NCBI RefSeq assembly: GCF_012933555.1
Contig: NZ_JABBPK010000001.1
Coordinates: 2,024,001-2,088,000, forward strand
Reading direction: 5' to 3'
DNA: 64,000 nt
Source: Niallia alba
Lineage (GTDB): Bacteria; Bacillota; Bacilli; Bacillales; Cytobacillaceae
In this document: piece by piece, positions 33,955-43,376 of the stretch
Layout of the letters: every line of letters starts with the position of its first letter
How positions within the stretch are numbered: position 1 is the stretch's first letter
Translations under genes and position numbers: made by a program
Notes under the pieces: model-generated
What the model was told of the DNA's origin: nothing
Seen by the model: the letters and a program-made list of their open reading frames with translations, nothing else
The model's database searches: none

Positions 33955-34906
33955 AGTAGTATTTATGGGAACGCCTGATTTTTCCGTTCCAGTATTACAA
34001 AGATTAATAGAAGAAAAGTATGATGTAATTGCGGTAGTTACACAGCCAGATAGACCTGTTGGCAGAAAAAAAGTACTCACCCCCCCTCCAGTAAAGGTGG
34101 AAGCTCTAAAACATAATATTCCAGTCTATCAACCAGAGAAAATTCGCCAATCAGAAGAGCTGAAAACAATTATCTCGCTTAACCCAGATATTATCGTAAC
34201 GGCTGCTTTTGGTCAAATTCTACCGAAAGAACTATTGGATGCACCGAAATTTGGATGTGTAAATGTGCATGCTTCATTACTTCCAGAATTAAGAGGTGGA
34301 GCACCAATTCATTATAGTATTCTCCAGGGAAAAGAAAAAACAGGTATTACGATTATGTATATGGCAGAGAAATTAGATGCCGGTGATATTATTTCCGTAG
34401 CAGAAGTAGAAATTACGGAAGATGATACAGTTGGAACACTTCACGATAAATTAAGTAGTGTCGGAAGTGATTTATTATCGGCAACTTTGCCTAAACTGTT
34501 AGCAGGAGAAATTACGTCGATTCCTCAAAATGATGAGGAGGCTACATTTGCGCCAAACTTGAAACGTTCGGATGAAAAAATCGATTGGTCTGCTTCAGGA
34601 GAAGAAATTTATAACAAAATTCGTGGCTTAAATCCATGGCCGGTAGCCTTCACCCTTTATCAAGGGAATGTGATGAAAGTATGGGCTGGAAAGAAAGTTG
34701 CTAAAAAAATAGAGGCTGTTCCTGGAAAGATTGTAGAAATTACGGAACAAGGACCGGTTATTGCTACTGGAAATGATACGTATATTCAATTAACAGAAGT
34801 GCAGCCAGCAGGAAAGAAGAAAATGGATATTGGTCAATTTTTACGAGGTGCAGGCAGCAAAATGCAAGTAAATGAAATACTAGGAGTTACAAATGAAGAA
34901 AACTAG
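33947..34906 (+). CDS. fmt: Methionyl-tRNA formyltransferase
   Basis: Adds a formyl group from 10-formyl-tetrahydrofolate to Met-tRNA for translation start. It has [18 protein letters not shown], the formyl-transfer site with the conserved Asn and His, and [12 protein letters not shown] near residue 45; the C-terminal OB-like tRNA-binding domain starts near residue 210. 319 residues, normal. ATG 33947 lies within the end of def, with AGAAGGAG as ribosome site, and its own end overlaps rsmB. Confidence 0.96.
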   Translation: MTKVVFMGTPDFSVPVLQRLIEEKYDVIAVVTQPDRPVGRKKVLTPPPVKVEALKHNIPVYQPEKIRQSEELKTIISLNPDIIVTAAFGQILPKELLDAPKFGCVNVHASLLPELRGGAPIHYSILQGKEKTGITIMYMAEKLDAGDIISVAEVEITEDDTVGTLHDKLSSVGSDLLSATLPKLLAGEITSIPQNDEEATFAPNLKRSDEKIDWSASGEEIYNKIRGLNPWPVAFTLYQGNVMKVWAGKKVAKKIEAVPGKIVEITEQGPVIATGNDTYIQLTEVQPAGKKKMDIGQFLRGAGSKMQVNEILGVTNEEN

Positions 34907-36245
34907 AAAAAATGTACGGGAAGCAGCATTAGATATCCTGGAAAGTATTCAAAAAAATCAAGCGTACAGTAATCTATTATTAAATACGACGATTAAAAAA
35001 AATGAGATTCCAACTAAAGATATCGGTTTGTTAACAGAAATCGTTTATGGAACGTTGCAACGAAAAATGGCTCTTGAATATTATCTTCGTCCTTTCCTTA
35101 ATAAAGGAAAGAAAATAGAAGAATGGGTTTATATTCTCCTGCAAATGACTGTTTATCAGATTGTTTATTTGGATCGTATTCCAGATCATGCTGCAATAAA
35201 CGAAGCGGTTGAAATTGCTAAAAAAAGAGGCCATAAGGGAATTAGTGGTTTTGTAAATGCGGTATTGCGAAATATGCTTAGACAAGGATTACCGTCTTTT
35301 AATGAGATTCAAGACGATATAGAAAGACTTTCGATTGAAACAAGCCATCCTCATTGGCTTGTCAAAAGATGGGTTGAGCAGCTTAGCTTAGAAGAAGCAA
35401 GGAAAATGTGCGAAATCAACTTAACAGCACCAACGCAAACAGCAAGGGTAAATACAACGAAAATCTCTGTCGACGAATGCTTAGCGCTCTTAATAGAAGA
35501 AGGCTTCCAAGTAGAAGTAAGTGCCGTAATTCCAGAAGGTATAAAAATTCTCCGAGGGAATGTAGCGCACTCGACAGTTTTTGAAAAAGGATATTTAACC
35601 ATTCAGGATGAAAGCTCGATGATTGTTGCCTATGCTTTAGATGTAGACAAGCCTTATTCGGTATTGGATGCTTGTGCTGCACCAGGCGGTAAATCGACGC
35701 ATATTGCTGAAAAGATGAACAAGGAAGGGAAAGTCCTTTCGATCGATCTACATGAGCATAAAGTAAAGCTAATTAAGCAAAATGCTGATCGCTTAGATTT
35801 ACCAACGATTGAAACGAAAGCAATGGATTCAAGAAAGTTAGACAGTACGCTTGAAGCAGAAAGCTTTGACCGCATTCTGCTTGATGCCCCATGTTCAGGC
35901 TTTGGCGTCATGAGAAGAAAACCAGACATGAAATATACGAAAACAGAAGCAGACGTTGATCGACTACAGAAAATCCAATTAGATCTATTAACTTCTGTTT
36001 CCTCTCTTTTAAAAAAAGGTGGATTGTTAGTATATAGTACATGTACGATAGATAAAGCAGAAAACGAAGAAGTCGTTGAAAAGTTTTTGGCAGAGAATGT
36101 CCAGTTTGAAAGAGACTTAACACTTGCTGAACGATTACCATTAGATTTACAACAATATACAACAGGAAATGAGCTACAGATTTTACCGCAATATTTTGGG
36201 TCAGATGGCTTTTATATTGCAGCATTAAGAAAGAAGGTGCAATGA
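34893..36245 (+). CDS. rsmB: 16S rRNA m5C967 methyltransferase
   Basis: A 450-residue enzyme with an N-terminal NusB-like RNA-binding domain (about residues 1-140) and a C-terminal SAM-dependent methyltransferase. SAM motif: [15 protein letters not shown]. The two cysteines of m5C methyltransferases are in LDAPCSGFG and YSTCTID. The start ATG overlaps fmt, with AGGAG a few bases upstream. In B. subtilis the gene is also called sun or yloM and has the same neighbours. Confidence 0.94.
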   Translation: MKKTRKNVREAALDILESIQKNQAYSNLLLNTTIKKNEIPTKDIGLLTEIVYGTLQRKMALEYYLRPFLNKGKKIEEWVYILLQMTVYQIVYLDRIPDHAAINEAVEIAKKRGHKGISGFVNAVLRNMLRQGLPSFNEIQDDIERLSIETSHPHWLVKRWVEQLSLEEARKMCEINLTAPTQTARVNTTKISVDECLALLIEEGFQVEVSAVIPEGIKILRGNVAHSTVFEKGYLTIQDESSMIVAYALDVDKPYSVLDACAAPGGKSTHIAEKMNKEGKVLSIDLHEHKVKLIKQNADRLDLPTIETKAMDSRKLDSTLEAESFDRILLDAPCSGFGVMRRKPDMKYTKTEADVDRLQKIQLDLLTSVSSLLKKGGLLVYSTCTIDKAENEEVVEKFLAENVQFERDLTLAERLPLDLQQYTTGNELQILPQYFGSDGFYIAALRKKVQ

Positions 36246-37339
36246 TGGAACAAGTAAAAACATCATCAAGAAGAAGACAAAAAGAAGAACCAACGATTCC
36301 ATCGATTTACTCGATGCAGTTGCAAGAATTAAAGGATTGGTTAACAGAACATAATGAAAAGGCATTTCGTGCCGACCAAATTTTTGAATGGCTTTATAAA
36401 AAGAGAGTAACCTCTTTTGAAGATATGTCCAACTTATCGAAAAATTTACGACTATTGCTACAAGAGCATTTTACAATTACGACATTAAACACACTTATTC
36501 AGCAAACATCTAATGATGGAACAATTAAATTTCTATTTGAATTACATGACGGTTACTCTATTGAAACAGTTTTAATGCGCCATGATTATGGTAACTCTGT
36601 ATGTGTAACAACACAAGTAGGCTGTAGAATTGGCTGTACATTTTGTGCTTCTACTTTAGGTGGATTAAAAAGAAACTTAGAAGCAGGAGAAATCGTTGCT
36701 CAAGTCGTAAAAGTACAACAGGCATTAGATGAAATGGACGAGCGTGTTAGTTCGGTCGTAATCATGGGAATTGGGGAACCATTTGATAACTTTAATAATA
36801 TGTTAAGTTTCCTAAAAATTATTAATCATGAACAAGCATTAAATATTGGAGCAAGACATATCACGGTATCTACTAGTGGAATTATCCCAAAAATTTATGA
36901 ATTTGCTGATCAAAATATGCAAATTAATTTTGCTGTTTCCCTTCATGCGCCTAACACGGAGTTAAGAAGTAGACTAATGCCAATCAACAGAGCTTATAAA
37001 CTGCCTGAACTAATCGAAGCAATCCGTTATTATGTTGATAAAACAGGAAGAAGAGTGAGCTTTGAATATGGTTTGTTTGGAAATGTAAATGATCAAGTAG
37101 AACATGCAGAAGAGCTAGCAGAGCTTGTCAAAGGAATAAAGTGTCATGTCAACTTAATTCCTGTAAACTATGTACCAGAAAGAGATTATGTAAGAACACC
37201 GAAAGATCAAATCTTTTTATTTGAAAAAACGTTAAAGAAACATGGAGTAAATGTTACAATCCGTCGTGAGCAAGGTTCAGATATCGATGCTGCATGTGGA
37301 CAGCTTCGTGCGAAGGAGAGAAAAGAAGAGACGAGGTGA
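36245..37339 (+). CDS. rlmN: Dual-specificity 23S rRNA/tRNA adenine C2 methyltransferase
   Basis: Radical SAM enzyme that methylates A2503 of 23S rRNA and A37 of some tRNAs. The iron-sulfur cysteines are in [11 protein letters not shown] (CX3CX2C), followed by GIGEPFDNF. The methyl-carrying cysteine is in DAACGQLRA close to the C terminus. I prefer ATG 36245, seven bases after GAAGG; ATG 36242 is also possible. About 364 residues. There is no extra active-site change that would suggest a Cfr-type resistance enzyme. Confidence 0.95.
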   Translation: MEQVKTSSRRRQKEEPTIPSIYSMQLQELKDWLTEHNEKAFRADQIFEWLYKKRVTSFEDMSNLSKNLRLLLQEHFTITTLNTLIQQTSNDGTIKFLFELHDGYSIETVLMRHDYGNSVCVTTQVGCRIGCTFCASTLGGLKRNLEAGEIVAQVVKVQQALDEMDERVSSVVIMGIGEPFDNFNNMLSFLKIINHEQALNIGARHITVSTSGIIPKIYEFADQNMQINFAVSLHAPNTELRSRLMPINRAYKLPELIEAIRYYVDKTGRRVSFEYGLFGNVNDQVEHAEELAELVKGIKCHVNLIPVNYVPERDYVRTPKDQIFLFEKTLKKHGVNVTIRREQGSDIDAACGQLRAKERKEETR

Positions 37340-37345
37340 TCACCT

Positions 37346-38104
37346 TTGAGTCAAATTTTTATGACTGATAAGGGGAAAGTTAGACAACATAATGAGGATA
37401 GTGGAGCGATTATAAGAAATAAAAGCGGTCAACGCCTTGCCATCGTAGCAGATGGCATGGGCGGACACCGTGCTGGTGATGTTGCAAGCTCACTTACTGT
37501 TGAAAAACTGACAGAACTTTGGAACATGGTAGAGGAAATGAAAACAGCAGATGAAGCAGAAAACTGGTTAAAAGCGAATATTTTAAAAGTAAATCAGTAT
37601 GTCTTTGATTATGCATCTACACATCCAGAATGTGAAGGTATGGGGACGACGATAATTGGTGTGATTAGTACAGAAAATTTTGCTACGATCGCACACGTTG
37701 GAGACAGCAGATGCTATCTTTATAACGAAGATGGCTTTAAACAAATTACAGAAGATCATTCCTTAGTAAATGAATTAGTTCGTATGGGGCAGATTTCCAA
37801 AGAAGCTGCTGAGCACCATCCACGAAAAAATGTCGTTTTACGAGCGCTTGGAACAGATGCTCAATTAGATATTGATGTGATGACTATTGTATTTGAAGAA
37901 GGAGACATCATATTTATTTGTTCAGATGGGTTATCGAATAAAGTAACAGATCAACAAATTAAAGAAATCCTTGAAAAAGAGAATACACTTGAGGAACAAG
38001 CTTCCACATTAATTGAAACTGCTAATATAAATGGCGGAGAAGATAATATCACGGTTGTTATATTAGAGCATGGGGATGGTCATCAAGCAGGTGAAGTGCA
38101 ATGA
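37346..38104 (+). CDS. prpC: PP2C-type serine/threonine phosphatase
   Basis: Removes phosphate from proteins modified by the partner kinase PrkC. Metal-binding motifs of the PPM family are present: QHNEDS, ADGMGGHRAGD, GMGTT, HVGDSRCYL and NGGEDNITVV. 252 residues. Translation seems to start at TTG 37346, with AGGTGATC upstream; the first in-frame ATG lies five codons later and would cut the first strand. The stop overlaps the prkC start (ATGA), the standard pairing of these two genes. Confidence 0.94.
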   Translation: MSQIFMTDKGKVRQHNEDSGAIIRNKSGQRLAIVADGMGGHRAGDVASSLTVEKLTELWNMVEEMKTADEAENWLKANILKVNQYVFDYASTHPECEGMGTTIIGVISTENFATIAHVGDSRCYLYNEDGFKQITEDHSLVNELVRMGQISKEAAEHHPRKNVVLRALGTDAQLDIDVMTIVFEEGDIIFICSDGLSNKVTDQQIKEILEKENTLEEQASTLIETANINGGEDNITVVILEHGDGHQAGEVQ

Positions 38105-40110
38105 TGATTGGTAAAAGAATAAGTGGTCGTTATAAGGTTTTAGATATGGTTGGCGGAGGTGGAATGGCAAACGTCTATCTTGCGCATGATATGATTCTTG
38201 ATCGCGATGTAGCTGTTAAAATGCTAAGACTCGATTATGTTAATGATGAAGAATTTATTAAACGATTTCATCGCGAAGCACAATCAGCAACAAGCTTAGC
38301 TCATCCGAATATTGTCAATATTTATGATGTTGGGGAAGAAGGAGACATCTATTATATTGTTATGGAATATGTGGAAGGCGATACATTAAAGCAGTATATA
38401 CATAAACATTCACCGCTTTCTGTAGAAACAGTTATTGCAATTATGCAACAAATAACCTCGGCAATTGCACATGCTCATCAAAATAATATTATTCACCGGG
38501 ATATTAAACCGCATAATATTTTAATAGATAAAGATGGGAATGTAAAAGTAACGGATTTTGGAATTGCAATGGCATTGAGTGCGACAAGTATTACCCAAAC
38601 AAATTCTGTACTGGGTTCTGTTCATTATTTATCTCCGGAGCAGGCACGTGGGGGAATGGCGAATAAAAAATCAGATATTTATTCACTTGGGATTGTGATG
38701 TTCGAATTATTGACAGGGAGACTTCCCTTTTCAGGAGAATCCGCTGTTTCCATTGCGTTAAAGCATTTACAATCCGAAACACCTAGTGTCAGAAGATGGA
38801 ATGAAGTAATTCCACAAAGTGTGGAAAACATCGTCTTAAAAGCTACTGCAAAAGATCCTTTTTATCGATACAATAGTATGGAAGAAATGTCAGAGGATTT
38901 GCGTACTGCTCTTGATGAAGAAAGAATGGATGAATCCAAGTTTTCGATACCGGTTGATGACGAAGCTACAAAAGCAATTCCGGTTATTACAAATGATGGT
39001 TTATATAAAAATTTCGATGAAACAATTGTTCATAAAAATGAGAAAGAAGTCCCGGCAAAACAGCAGGTAAACGAAAAACCGAAAAAGCCGGAAAAGAAAG
39101 AGAAAAAGAAAAAAGAAAAGAAAAAAGGTAAAAAAATAGCGGCAATTATTATTTCGACGTTTCTTGCATTGATTTTGATAATGGGACTAGTTATTTTCGT
39201 ACTACCAGATTTACTTGCTCCTGATGATATAGTAGTTCCTGATGTTACTGGTCTTGAAGTAGATGCAGCAAAGACGGCGCTAGAGGATAAAGGATTTGTA
39301 GTGTCAGATACTATCACTTTGAATAGCGATGAGGTAGAAAAAGGTCATGTTATTAAAACAAGCCCTAGTGCAGGAAGCGCACGTAGAGAAGGAACAGAAA
39401 TTGTCATTTACGAAAGCCTTGGAAAAGAAACAGTTGTTTTAAGTGATTATGTAGGCAGGAAATATGATGATGTTGTGAAGCTATTAGAATCAGAAGGCTT
39501 TGATTTTAAAGATATTGATCCAATAGAGGTATTCGATGATAGTGAACCAGGAACAATATTAGAACAGAATTTTGATCCAAATGAGGAAGTAGTGCCAAGT
39601 GAAACATCTTTAGAGTTTACAATTAGTAAAGGCGTCGAGTTAATTAGCATAAAAGATTTATCCGATTATACGAAAAAAGAAGTAAATGATTATGTTGATG
39701 CTGTTGGGTTGACCGTAAAATTTACGGAAGAGTATAGTGATTCCGTAGAAAAAGGACTTGTTATTTCCCAATCTCCAGAGGCTCGAACTAACTTGAAAAA
39801 AGGAACAGAAATTTCTGTTGTTCTTTCTAAAGGAAAGAAAGAAGTCCAACCGAAAGAAGTAATGAAAGAAATTTCGATACCGTATGAGCCAACTGAAATG
39901 ACTCCGGATGGAAAGCCTGTAGAACAAACAGTAAGAATTTATATTGGCGATTTTAATAATAGTATGACAGAACCTGCTGAAACGTTTACGATTACGGAGA
40001 ATACCAAAAAGACAATCTATCTTCAAATTCCCGAGGGACAAAAAGGCTATTATCGAGTGCAAATTGACAGTGTTGTCATCCTTGATGAGGAAGTTCCTTA
40101 TCCAAACTAA
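38101..40110 (+). CDS. prkC: Serine/threonine protein kinase with PASTA domains
   Basis: Membrane kinase that senses cell-wall fragments and, in B. subtilis, triggers spore germination in response to muropeptides. The kinase domain (residues about 10-270) has GGGGMANVYLA, the HRDIKPHN catalytic loop and DFG. A very lysine-rich juxtamembrane stretch (near residues 320-345) precedes one membrane span (IIISTFLALILIMGLVIFVL). Three PASTA repeats (start VVPDVTGLEVDAAK) follow, then a C-terminal domain of about 90 residues outside the cell. Total 669 residues. Coupled to prpC by overlap. Confidence 0.96.
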   Translation: MMIGKRISGRYKVLDMVGGGGMANVYLAHDMILDRDVAVKMLRLDYVNDEEFIKRFHREAQSATSLAHPNIVNIYDVGEEGDIYYIVMEYVEGDTLKQYIHKHSPLSVETVIAIMQQITSAIAHAHQNNIIHRDIKPHNILIDKDGNVKVTDFGIAMALSATSITQTNSVLGSVHYLSPEQARGGMANKKSDIYSLGIVMFELLTGRLPFSGESAVSIALKHLQSETPSVRRWNEVIPQSVENIVLKATAKDPFYRYNSMEEMSEDLRTALDEERMDESKFSIPVDDEATKAIPVITNDGLYKNFDETIVHKNEKEVPAKQQVNEKPKKPEKKEKKKKEKKKGKKIAAIIISTFLALILIMGLVIFVLPDLLAPDDIVVPDVTGLEVDAAKTALEDKGFVVSDTITLNSDEVEKGHVIKTSPSAGSARREGTEIVIYESLGKETVVLSDYVGRKYDDVVKLLESEGFDFKDIDPIEVFDDSEPGTILEQNFDPNEEVVPSETSLEFTISKGVELISIKDLSDYTKKEVNDYVDAVGLTVKFTEEYSDSVEKGLVISQSPEARTNLKKGTEISVVLSKGKKEVQPKEVMKEISIPYEPTEMTPDGKPVEQTVRIYIGDFNNSMTEPAETFTITENTKKTIYLQIPEGQKGYYRVQIDSVVILDEEVPYPN

Positions 40111-40260
40111 TAGACGTTCGTATGTGGTTTGAATTTAGAAAGAAAGGGAATGCTTTTTTAGAATGTGGTTTTCTAAAAGACTGTTGTTCTTTCACATAGT
40201 TTTTTGAAACATACTAGAACTTTTTAAAAGAGAGCTATAGTAGTAAGGAGCGTTATATTT

Positions 40261-41142
40261 ATGCCCAAAGGCAAAATCATTAAAGCATTAAGTGGATTTT
40301 ATTATGTATTAAGTGAGGGTCAATTAATACAATGCCGCGGAAGAGGGGTTTTTCGAAAAAATAAGATTACCCCTTTAGTAGGGGATGAAGTCGTTTTTCA
40401 GGCGGAAAACGAAACAGATGGCTATCTTTTAGAAGTAAGCGAAAGAAAAAATGAATTAGTAAGACCACCAATTGCCAATGTTGATCAGGCTATTCTTGTA
40501 TTTTCGAGTGTGGAGCCTGAGTTTAGTACAGCTTTATTGGATCGTTTTCTTGTATTAATTGAATATAACAGAATAGATCCAGTCATCTGTATTACCAAAA
40601 TGGATTTGGCGAGTAGCCATGAGGCGGAAAAAATGAAAGAATTTGCAGCACAATATGAGGCAATTGGATATCCTGTTATTTTAACCTCTTCTGAGACAGA
40701 ATTAGGAATAGAGCAGTTACTTCCTTATGTTAAGGATAAAATATCAGTATTTGCAGGACAATCAGGTGTAGGAAAGTCTTCTTTATTAAATGTAATAAGA
40801 CCTGATTTAGAACTAAAAACAAATGAAATCTCTTCCCATTTAGGAAGAGGAAAGCATACAACTCGACATGTAGAGCTTATCTCAATCGGAGACGGTCTTA
40901 TCGCCGATACACCAGGTTTTAGTTCCCTTGAGTTTATGGAAATCGAAGCAGAAGAGTTGAATTATTGTTTTCCCGAAATAGAAAAAACAAGCGAAAACTG
41001 CAAATTTAGAGGCTGTCTTCATCTTTCAGAACCAAAATGTGCAGTTAAAGAAGCCGTCGAAAACAATGAAATCCCATTATATCGTTATGAGCATTACAAA
41101 GATTTTCTCCAAGAAATTAGAGATAGAAAACCTCGGTATTAG
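40261..41142 (+). CDS. rsgA: Ribosome small subunit-dependent GTPase A
   Basis: Circularly permuted GTPase (YloQ/CpgA) that acts in 30S subunit maturation. An OB-fold (residues 1-70) is followed by the GTPase motifs in permuted order: ITKMDLA (G4) before GQSGVGKSSLLN (G1) and DTPGF (G3). The C-terminal zinc finger has C and H residues in NCKFRGCLHLSEPKCAVK. 293 residues. AAGGAG lies in the right place upstream. rpe, the usual next gene, is absent. Confidence 0.95.
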   Translation: MPKGKIIKALSGFYYVLSEGQLIQCRGRGVFRKNKITPLVGDEVVFQAENETDGYLLEVSERKNELVRPPIANVDQAILVFSSVEPEFSTALLDRFLVLIEYNRIDPVICITKMDLASSHEAEKMKEFAAQYEAIGYPVILTSSETELGIEQLLPYVKDKISVFAGQSGVGKSSLLNVIRPDLELKTNEISSHLGRGKHTTRHVELISIGDGLIADTPGFSSLEFMEIEAEELNYCFPEIEKTSENCKFRGCLHLSEPKCAVKEAVENNEIPLYRYEHYKDFLQEIRDRKPRY

Positions 41143-41148
41143 TTTTTT

Positions 41149-41246
41149 TGCTGGTTTCTAAAGGATTGTTGTCTTAACGCGAGCCTCACGGAAAGCGAAG
41201 TGTATTCCGGCTGCGGAGAATAACCACAAACTTTACGAAACCAGCC
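41149..41246 (+). mobile_element. Truncated miniature mobile element with 9-bp flanking repeat
   Basis: Inverted ends GCTGGTTTC and GAAACCAGC enclose GATTGTTGTCTTAACGCG, then CCTCACGGAAAGCGAAG and GTGTATTCCGGCTGCGG, which is the right half of the core seen at 60339-60419. The left half of the core is deleted. The flanks are TAGTTTTTT on both sides (41140-41148 and 41247-41255). It occupies the rsgA-thiN spacer. Confidence 0.75.
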
Positions 41247-41354
41247 TAGTTTTTTAATGGTTGTTTCGATTCAAAAGAAAACATTTTGCAGGATCAAAAT
41301 ACAGCTAAAGAGCATTTAAACAATCAAATTCAATTAAGTTAGAATGTACCTTTT

Positions 41355-41425
41355 AAAAGCAGATTCTTTATCTATAGCGCTATGTTTAGTTTTAAACATA
41401 GGCATATAAAAAAGAGTCTGCATTT
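41355..41425 (+). terminator. Nested hairpin with T tail upstream of thiN
   Basis: AAAAGCAGATTCTTTA pairs with TAAAAAAGAGTCTGCATTTTT (small mismatches), and between them TATGTTTA/TAAACATA forms a perfect inner stem. It ends about 30 nt before the thiN start. It could be the rsgA terminator or a leader attenuator of thiN. I see no TPP-riboswitch motif. Confidence 0.55.
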
Positions 41426-41457
41426 TTGTATAGAAAAGAAATAAGAGGAGGAGAAAT

Positions 41458-42102
41458 ATGATTGTACATATTATGGCTGGTGGACCTAAGCAGTATATTC
41501 CTAAGCTAGACAAGTATCCGAAAGATATTTGTTGGATTGGCGTAGATCGAGGCGTTATTTATTTAATGGAAAAATCTATTCCGACCTATGCTGCTTTTGG
41601 TGATTTTGATTCTATTTCAGAAGAAGAACTACATAACATAGAAGCAAAAACAGGAATTATTAAGCGGTTTAAACCAGAAAAAGATGAAACAGATATGGAG
41701 CTTGCTCTTCTGTGGGCAATCAAAGAGGGAGCAACACTCATTCGACTATTTGGAGCAACAGGAGGAAGACTCGATCATACGATAGCAAACCTTCAGCTCT
41801 TATTAAGAGAAGCTATAGATCATAAAGATGTTAAAGTGGAAATTATCGATAAGCAAAATAGCGTAGCCGTTGTCCCAGCAGGCTCTTACACCTTGAAAAA
41901 AATGAGTGAATATAAATATATTTCATTTTTTCCTTTTAGTACAAAGATTGTAGGTCTAACTTTAGAAGGTTTTAAATACCCTTTAGTAAGGAGAAATCTT
42001 CCTGCGAGCAGCACATTATGCATTAGTAATGAACTAATTCGAGAAACTGGTACTTTTTCCTTTGATGAAGGCATATTAATGGTAATAAGAAGTTGTGATT
42101 AA
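41458..42102 (+). CDS. thiN: Thiamine pyrophosphokinase
   Basis: Converts thiamine to thiamine pyrophosphate with ATP. The 214-residue protein carries DRGVIYLMEKSI, FGDFDSI with the metal-binding aspartates, KDETDMELAL and GATGGRLDHTIANL, all typical of the ThiN/TPK fold, plus a C-terminal thiamine-binding barrel. AGAGGAGGAG precedes the ATG. It lies between rsgA and spoVM as in B. subtilis (yloS), apart from the missing rpe. Confidence 0.94.
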   Translation: MIVHIMAGGPKQYIPKLDKYPKDICWIGVDRGVIYLMEKSIPTYAAFGDFDSISEEELHNIEAKTGIIKRFKPEKDETDMELALLWAIKEGATLIRLFGATGGRLDHTIANLQLLLREAIDHKDVKVEIIDKQNSVAVVPAGSYTLKKMSEYKYISFFPFSTKIVGLTLEGFKYPLVRRNLPASSTLCISNELIRETGTFSFDEGILMVIRSCD

Positions 42103-42190
42103 TTTTGATAAATGATGGTACTAATTTGTTTTATCTGAATAGGATATGTAAGTGCTAGCGATGTTTATTGATTAAGGAGGGACAGTATTC

Positions 42191-42271
42191 ATGAGATTTT
42201 ATACCATTAAATTGCCGAAATTTTTAGGAGGACTTGTCCGAGCAATGTTAGGAACCTTTAAGAAGGACTAA
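42191..42271 (+). CDS. spoVM: SpoVM, stage V sporulation peptide
   Basis: A 26-residue amphipathic peptide that begins MRFYTIKLPKFLGG and ends GTFKKD, nearly the same as B. subtilis SpoVM. In sporulating mother cells it recognises the curved forespore membrane and anchors SpoIVA to start coat assembly. The strong ribosome site AAGGAGG lies nine bases before the ATG. It sits between thiN and the convergent rpmB, its conserved place. Its presence shows that the organism has an endospore programme. Confidence 0.97.
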   Translation: MRFYTIKLPKFLGGLVRAMLGTFKKD

Positions 42272-42381
42272 CAAAAAGATTCTGCGGATTTTTTTAGTAA
42301 AGACAACCTTTCGCTTTAAGGCGGGAAATTTCGAGAACTTACTGTACTTATACGGCTTGGCTGATTGTTTGGAGACAAAAT

Positions 42382-42410
42382 AAAAAAGGACATGTGACAT
42401 GTCCTTTTTT
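42382..42410. terminator. Bidirectional terminator between spoVM and rpmB
   Basis: AAAAAAGGACATGT and ACATGTCCTTTTTT form a perfect stem with A and T runs on both sides, fitting the convergent genes. Confidence 0.9.
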
Positions 42411-42426
42411 ATTGCAATTGATCTGA

Positions 42427-42615
42427 TTAAACGCGTTCTACTTTACCAGATCTTAATGCTCTAGCAGAAACCCAAACACGTTTAGGTTTACCATCTACTA
42501 AAATACGAACCTTTTGAAGGTTAGCTCCCCAAGTACGTTTGTTAGCGTTCATAGCATGGGAACGAGCATTACCTGTAGTTGTTTTTCTTCCAGTTATAAC
42601 ACATTTACGTGGCAT
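42427..42615 (-). CDS. rpmB: 50S ribosomal protein L28
   Basis: A 62-residue protein beginning [16 protein letters not shown] and ending [11 protein letters not shown], a full-length match to the Bacillus L28 with the conserved [17 protein letters not shown] block. It is part of the large ribosomal subunit. AAGGAGGG lies before the ATG on the minus strand. It has only one cysteine, so it is the zinc-free form. It is a single-gene unit divergent from yloU. Confidence 0.97.
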   Translation of the reverse strand: MPRKCVITGRKTTTGNARSHAMNANKRTWGANLQKVRILVDGKPKRVWVSARALRSGKVERV

Positions 42616-42997
42616 GTATATTTCCCTCCTTATTACAGAAACCCATTAAAATGAGTTTGAAAAGTCATAGATAGCAATTTACTTATAGTCTGCTAAATAA
42701 TCCTCGTTACAGATACCTTAATAATTTATCATACAACTTAAATGAATGCAATAGTTGGATTAAAAGCTTTCAAGAAAATTTCCTTGACATGTATTTCTCA
42801 CTATATAAATTCGTTTATTCCAACTCTTTATGGGAATAGTAAAATAAGTAGTTGTTTTCTGAATTTGTGCCAATACTTTAATAGTAGTATTATTTTGTTA
42901 TATAATAATGATAAGCTTTTTAACTATAGCTTTCAAAAAAGTTTTGGTTATAGTAAAATGTCAGTAGTCAAGGAGCAATTCCAAAGGGGGAAAACTC
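42616..42997. other. Spacer between divergent rpmB and yloU
   Basis: AT-rich and without homology I recognise. It should hold promoters for both genes; TATAGT near 42949, about 50 bp before yloU, may be a -10 box. An open frame at 42742-43008 overlaps yloU and has no family features, so I do not call it a gene. Confidence 0.4.
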
Positions 42998-43360
42998 ATG
43001 TCCATTGAACTAAAAACGAATTTCGGACAAATTGATATATCAACAGAAGTTATCGCTACAATCGCAGGTGGAGCAGCAGTAGACTGCTACGGTATCGTTG
43101 GAATGGCGTCGAAAAATCAAATTAAAGACGGTTTAACAGATATTTTGCGTAAAGATAACTTTACACGTGGTGTAATCGTTCGAAAAGTTGAAGAAGAAGT
43201 ACATATTGATATGTATATCATTGTAAGTTACGGAACGAAAATCTCCGAGGTTGCGCACAATGTTCAATCAAAAGTAAAATACACGCTCAATAAGACAGTT
43301 GGACTTGCCGTTGACTCGGTTAATATTTACGTTCAGGGAGTTCGTGTGACGAACCCGTAG
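42998..43360 (+). CDS. yloU: Asp23/Gls24 family envelope stress protein
   Basis: A 120-residue member of the Asp23/Gls24 (DUF322) family, homologue of B. subtilis YloU. It begins MSIELKTNFGQIDISTEVIATIAGGAAVDCYGIVGMAS, matching the family core. The biochemical role is not settled; relatives are linked to the cell envelope and alkaline stress. It is followed after 16 nt by fakA, and the pair is conserved in many Firmicutes, suggesting a link to fatty acid or membrane homeostasis. AAAGGGGG is the ribosome site. Confidence 0.93.
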   Translation: MSIELKTNFGQIDISTEVIATIAGGAAVDCYGIVGMASKNQIKDGLTDILRKDNFTRGVIVRKVEEEVHIDMYIIVSYGTKISEVAHNVQSKVKYTLNKTVGLAVDSVNIYVQGVRVTNP

Positions 43361-43376
43361 TAGAGGAGGAAACACA

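Noticed and set aside
36245-37339. Cfr-type antibiotic resistance methyltransferase
   Set aside because: The position in the rsmB-rlmN-prpC order and overall match are those of the housekeeping RlmN.
41247-41457. TPP riboswitch before thiN
   Set aside because: The conserved TPP-riboswitch core (CUGAGA and the second helix) is not visible.
42742-43008. Open frame of 88 codons before yloU
   Set aside because: It overlaps the yloU ribosome site and start, has skewed composition from AT-rich sequence and no good start signal.
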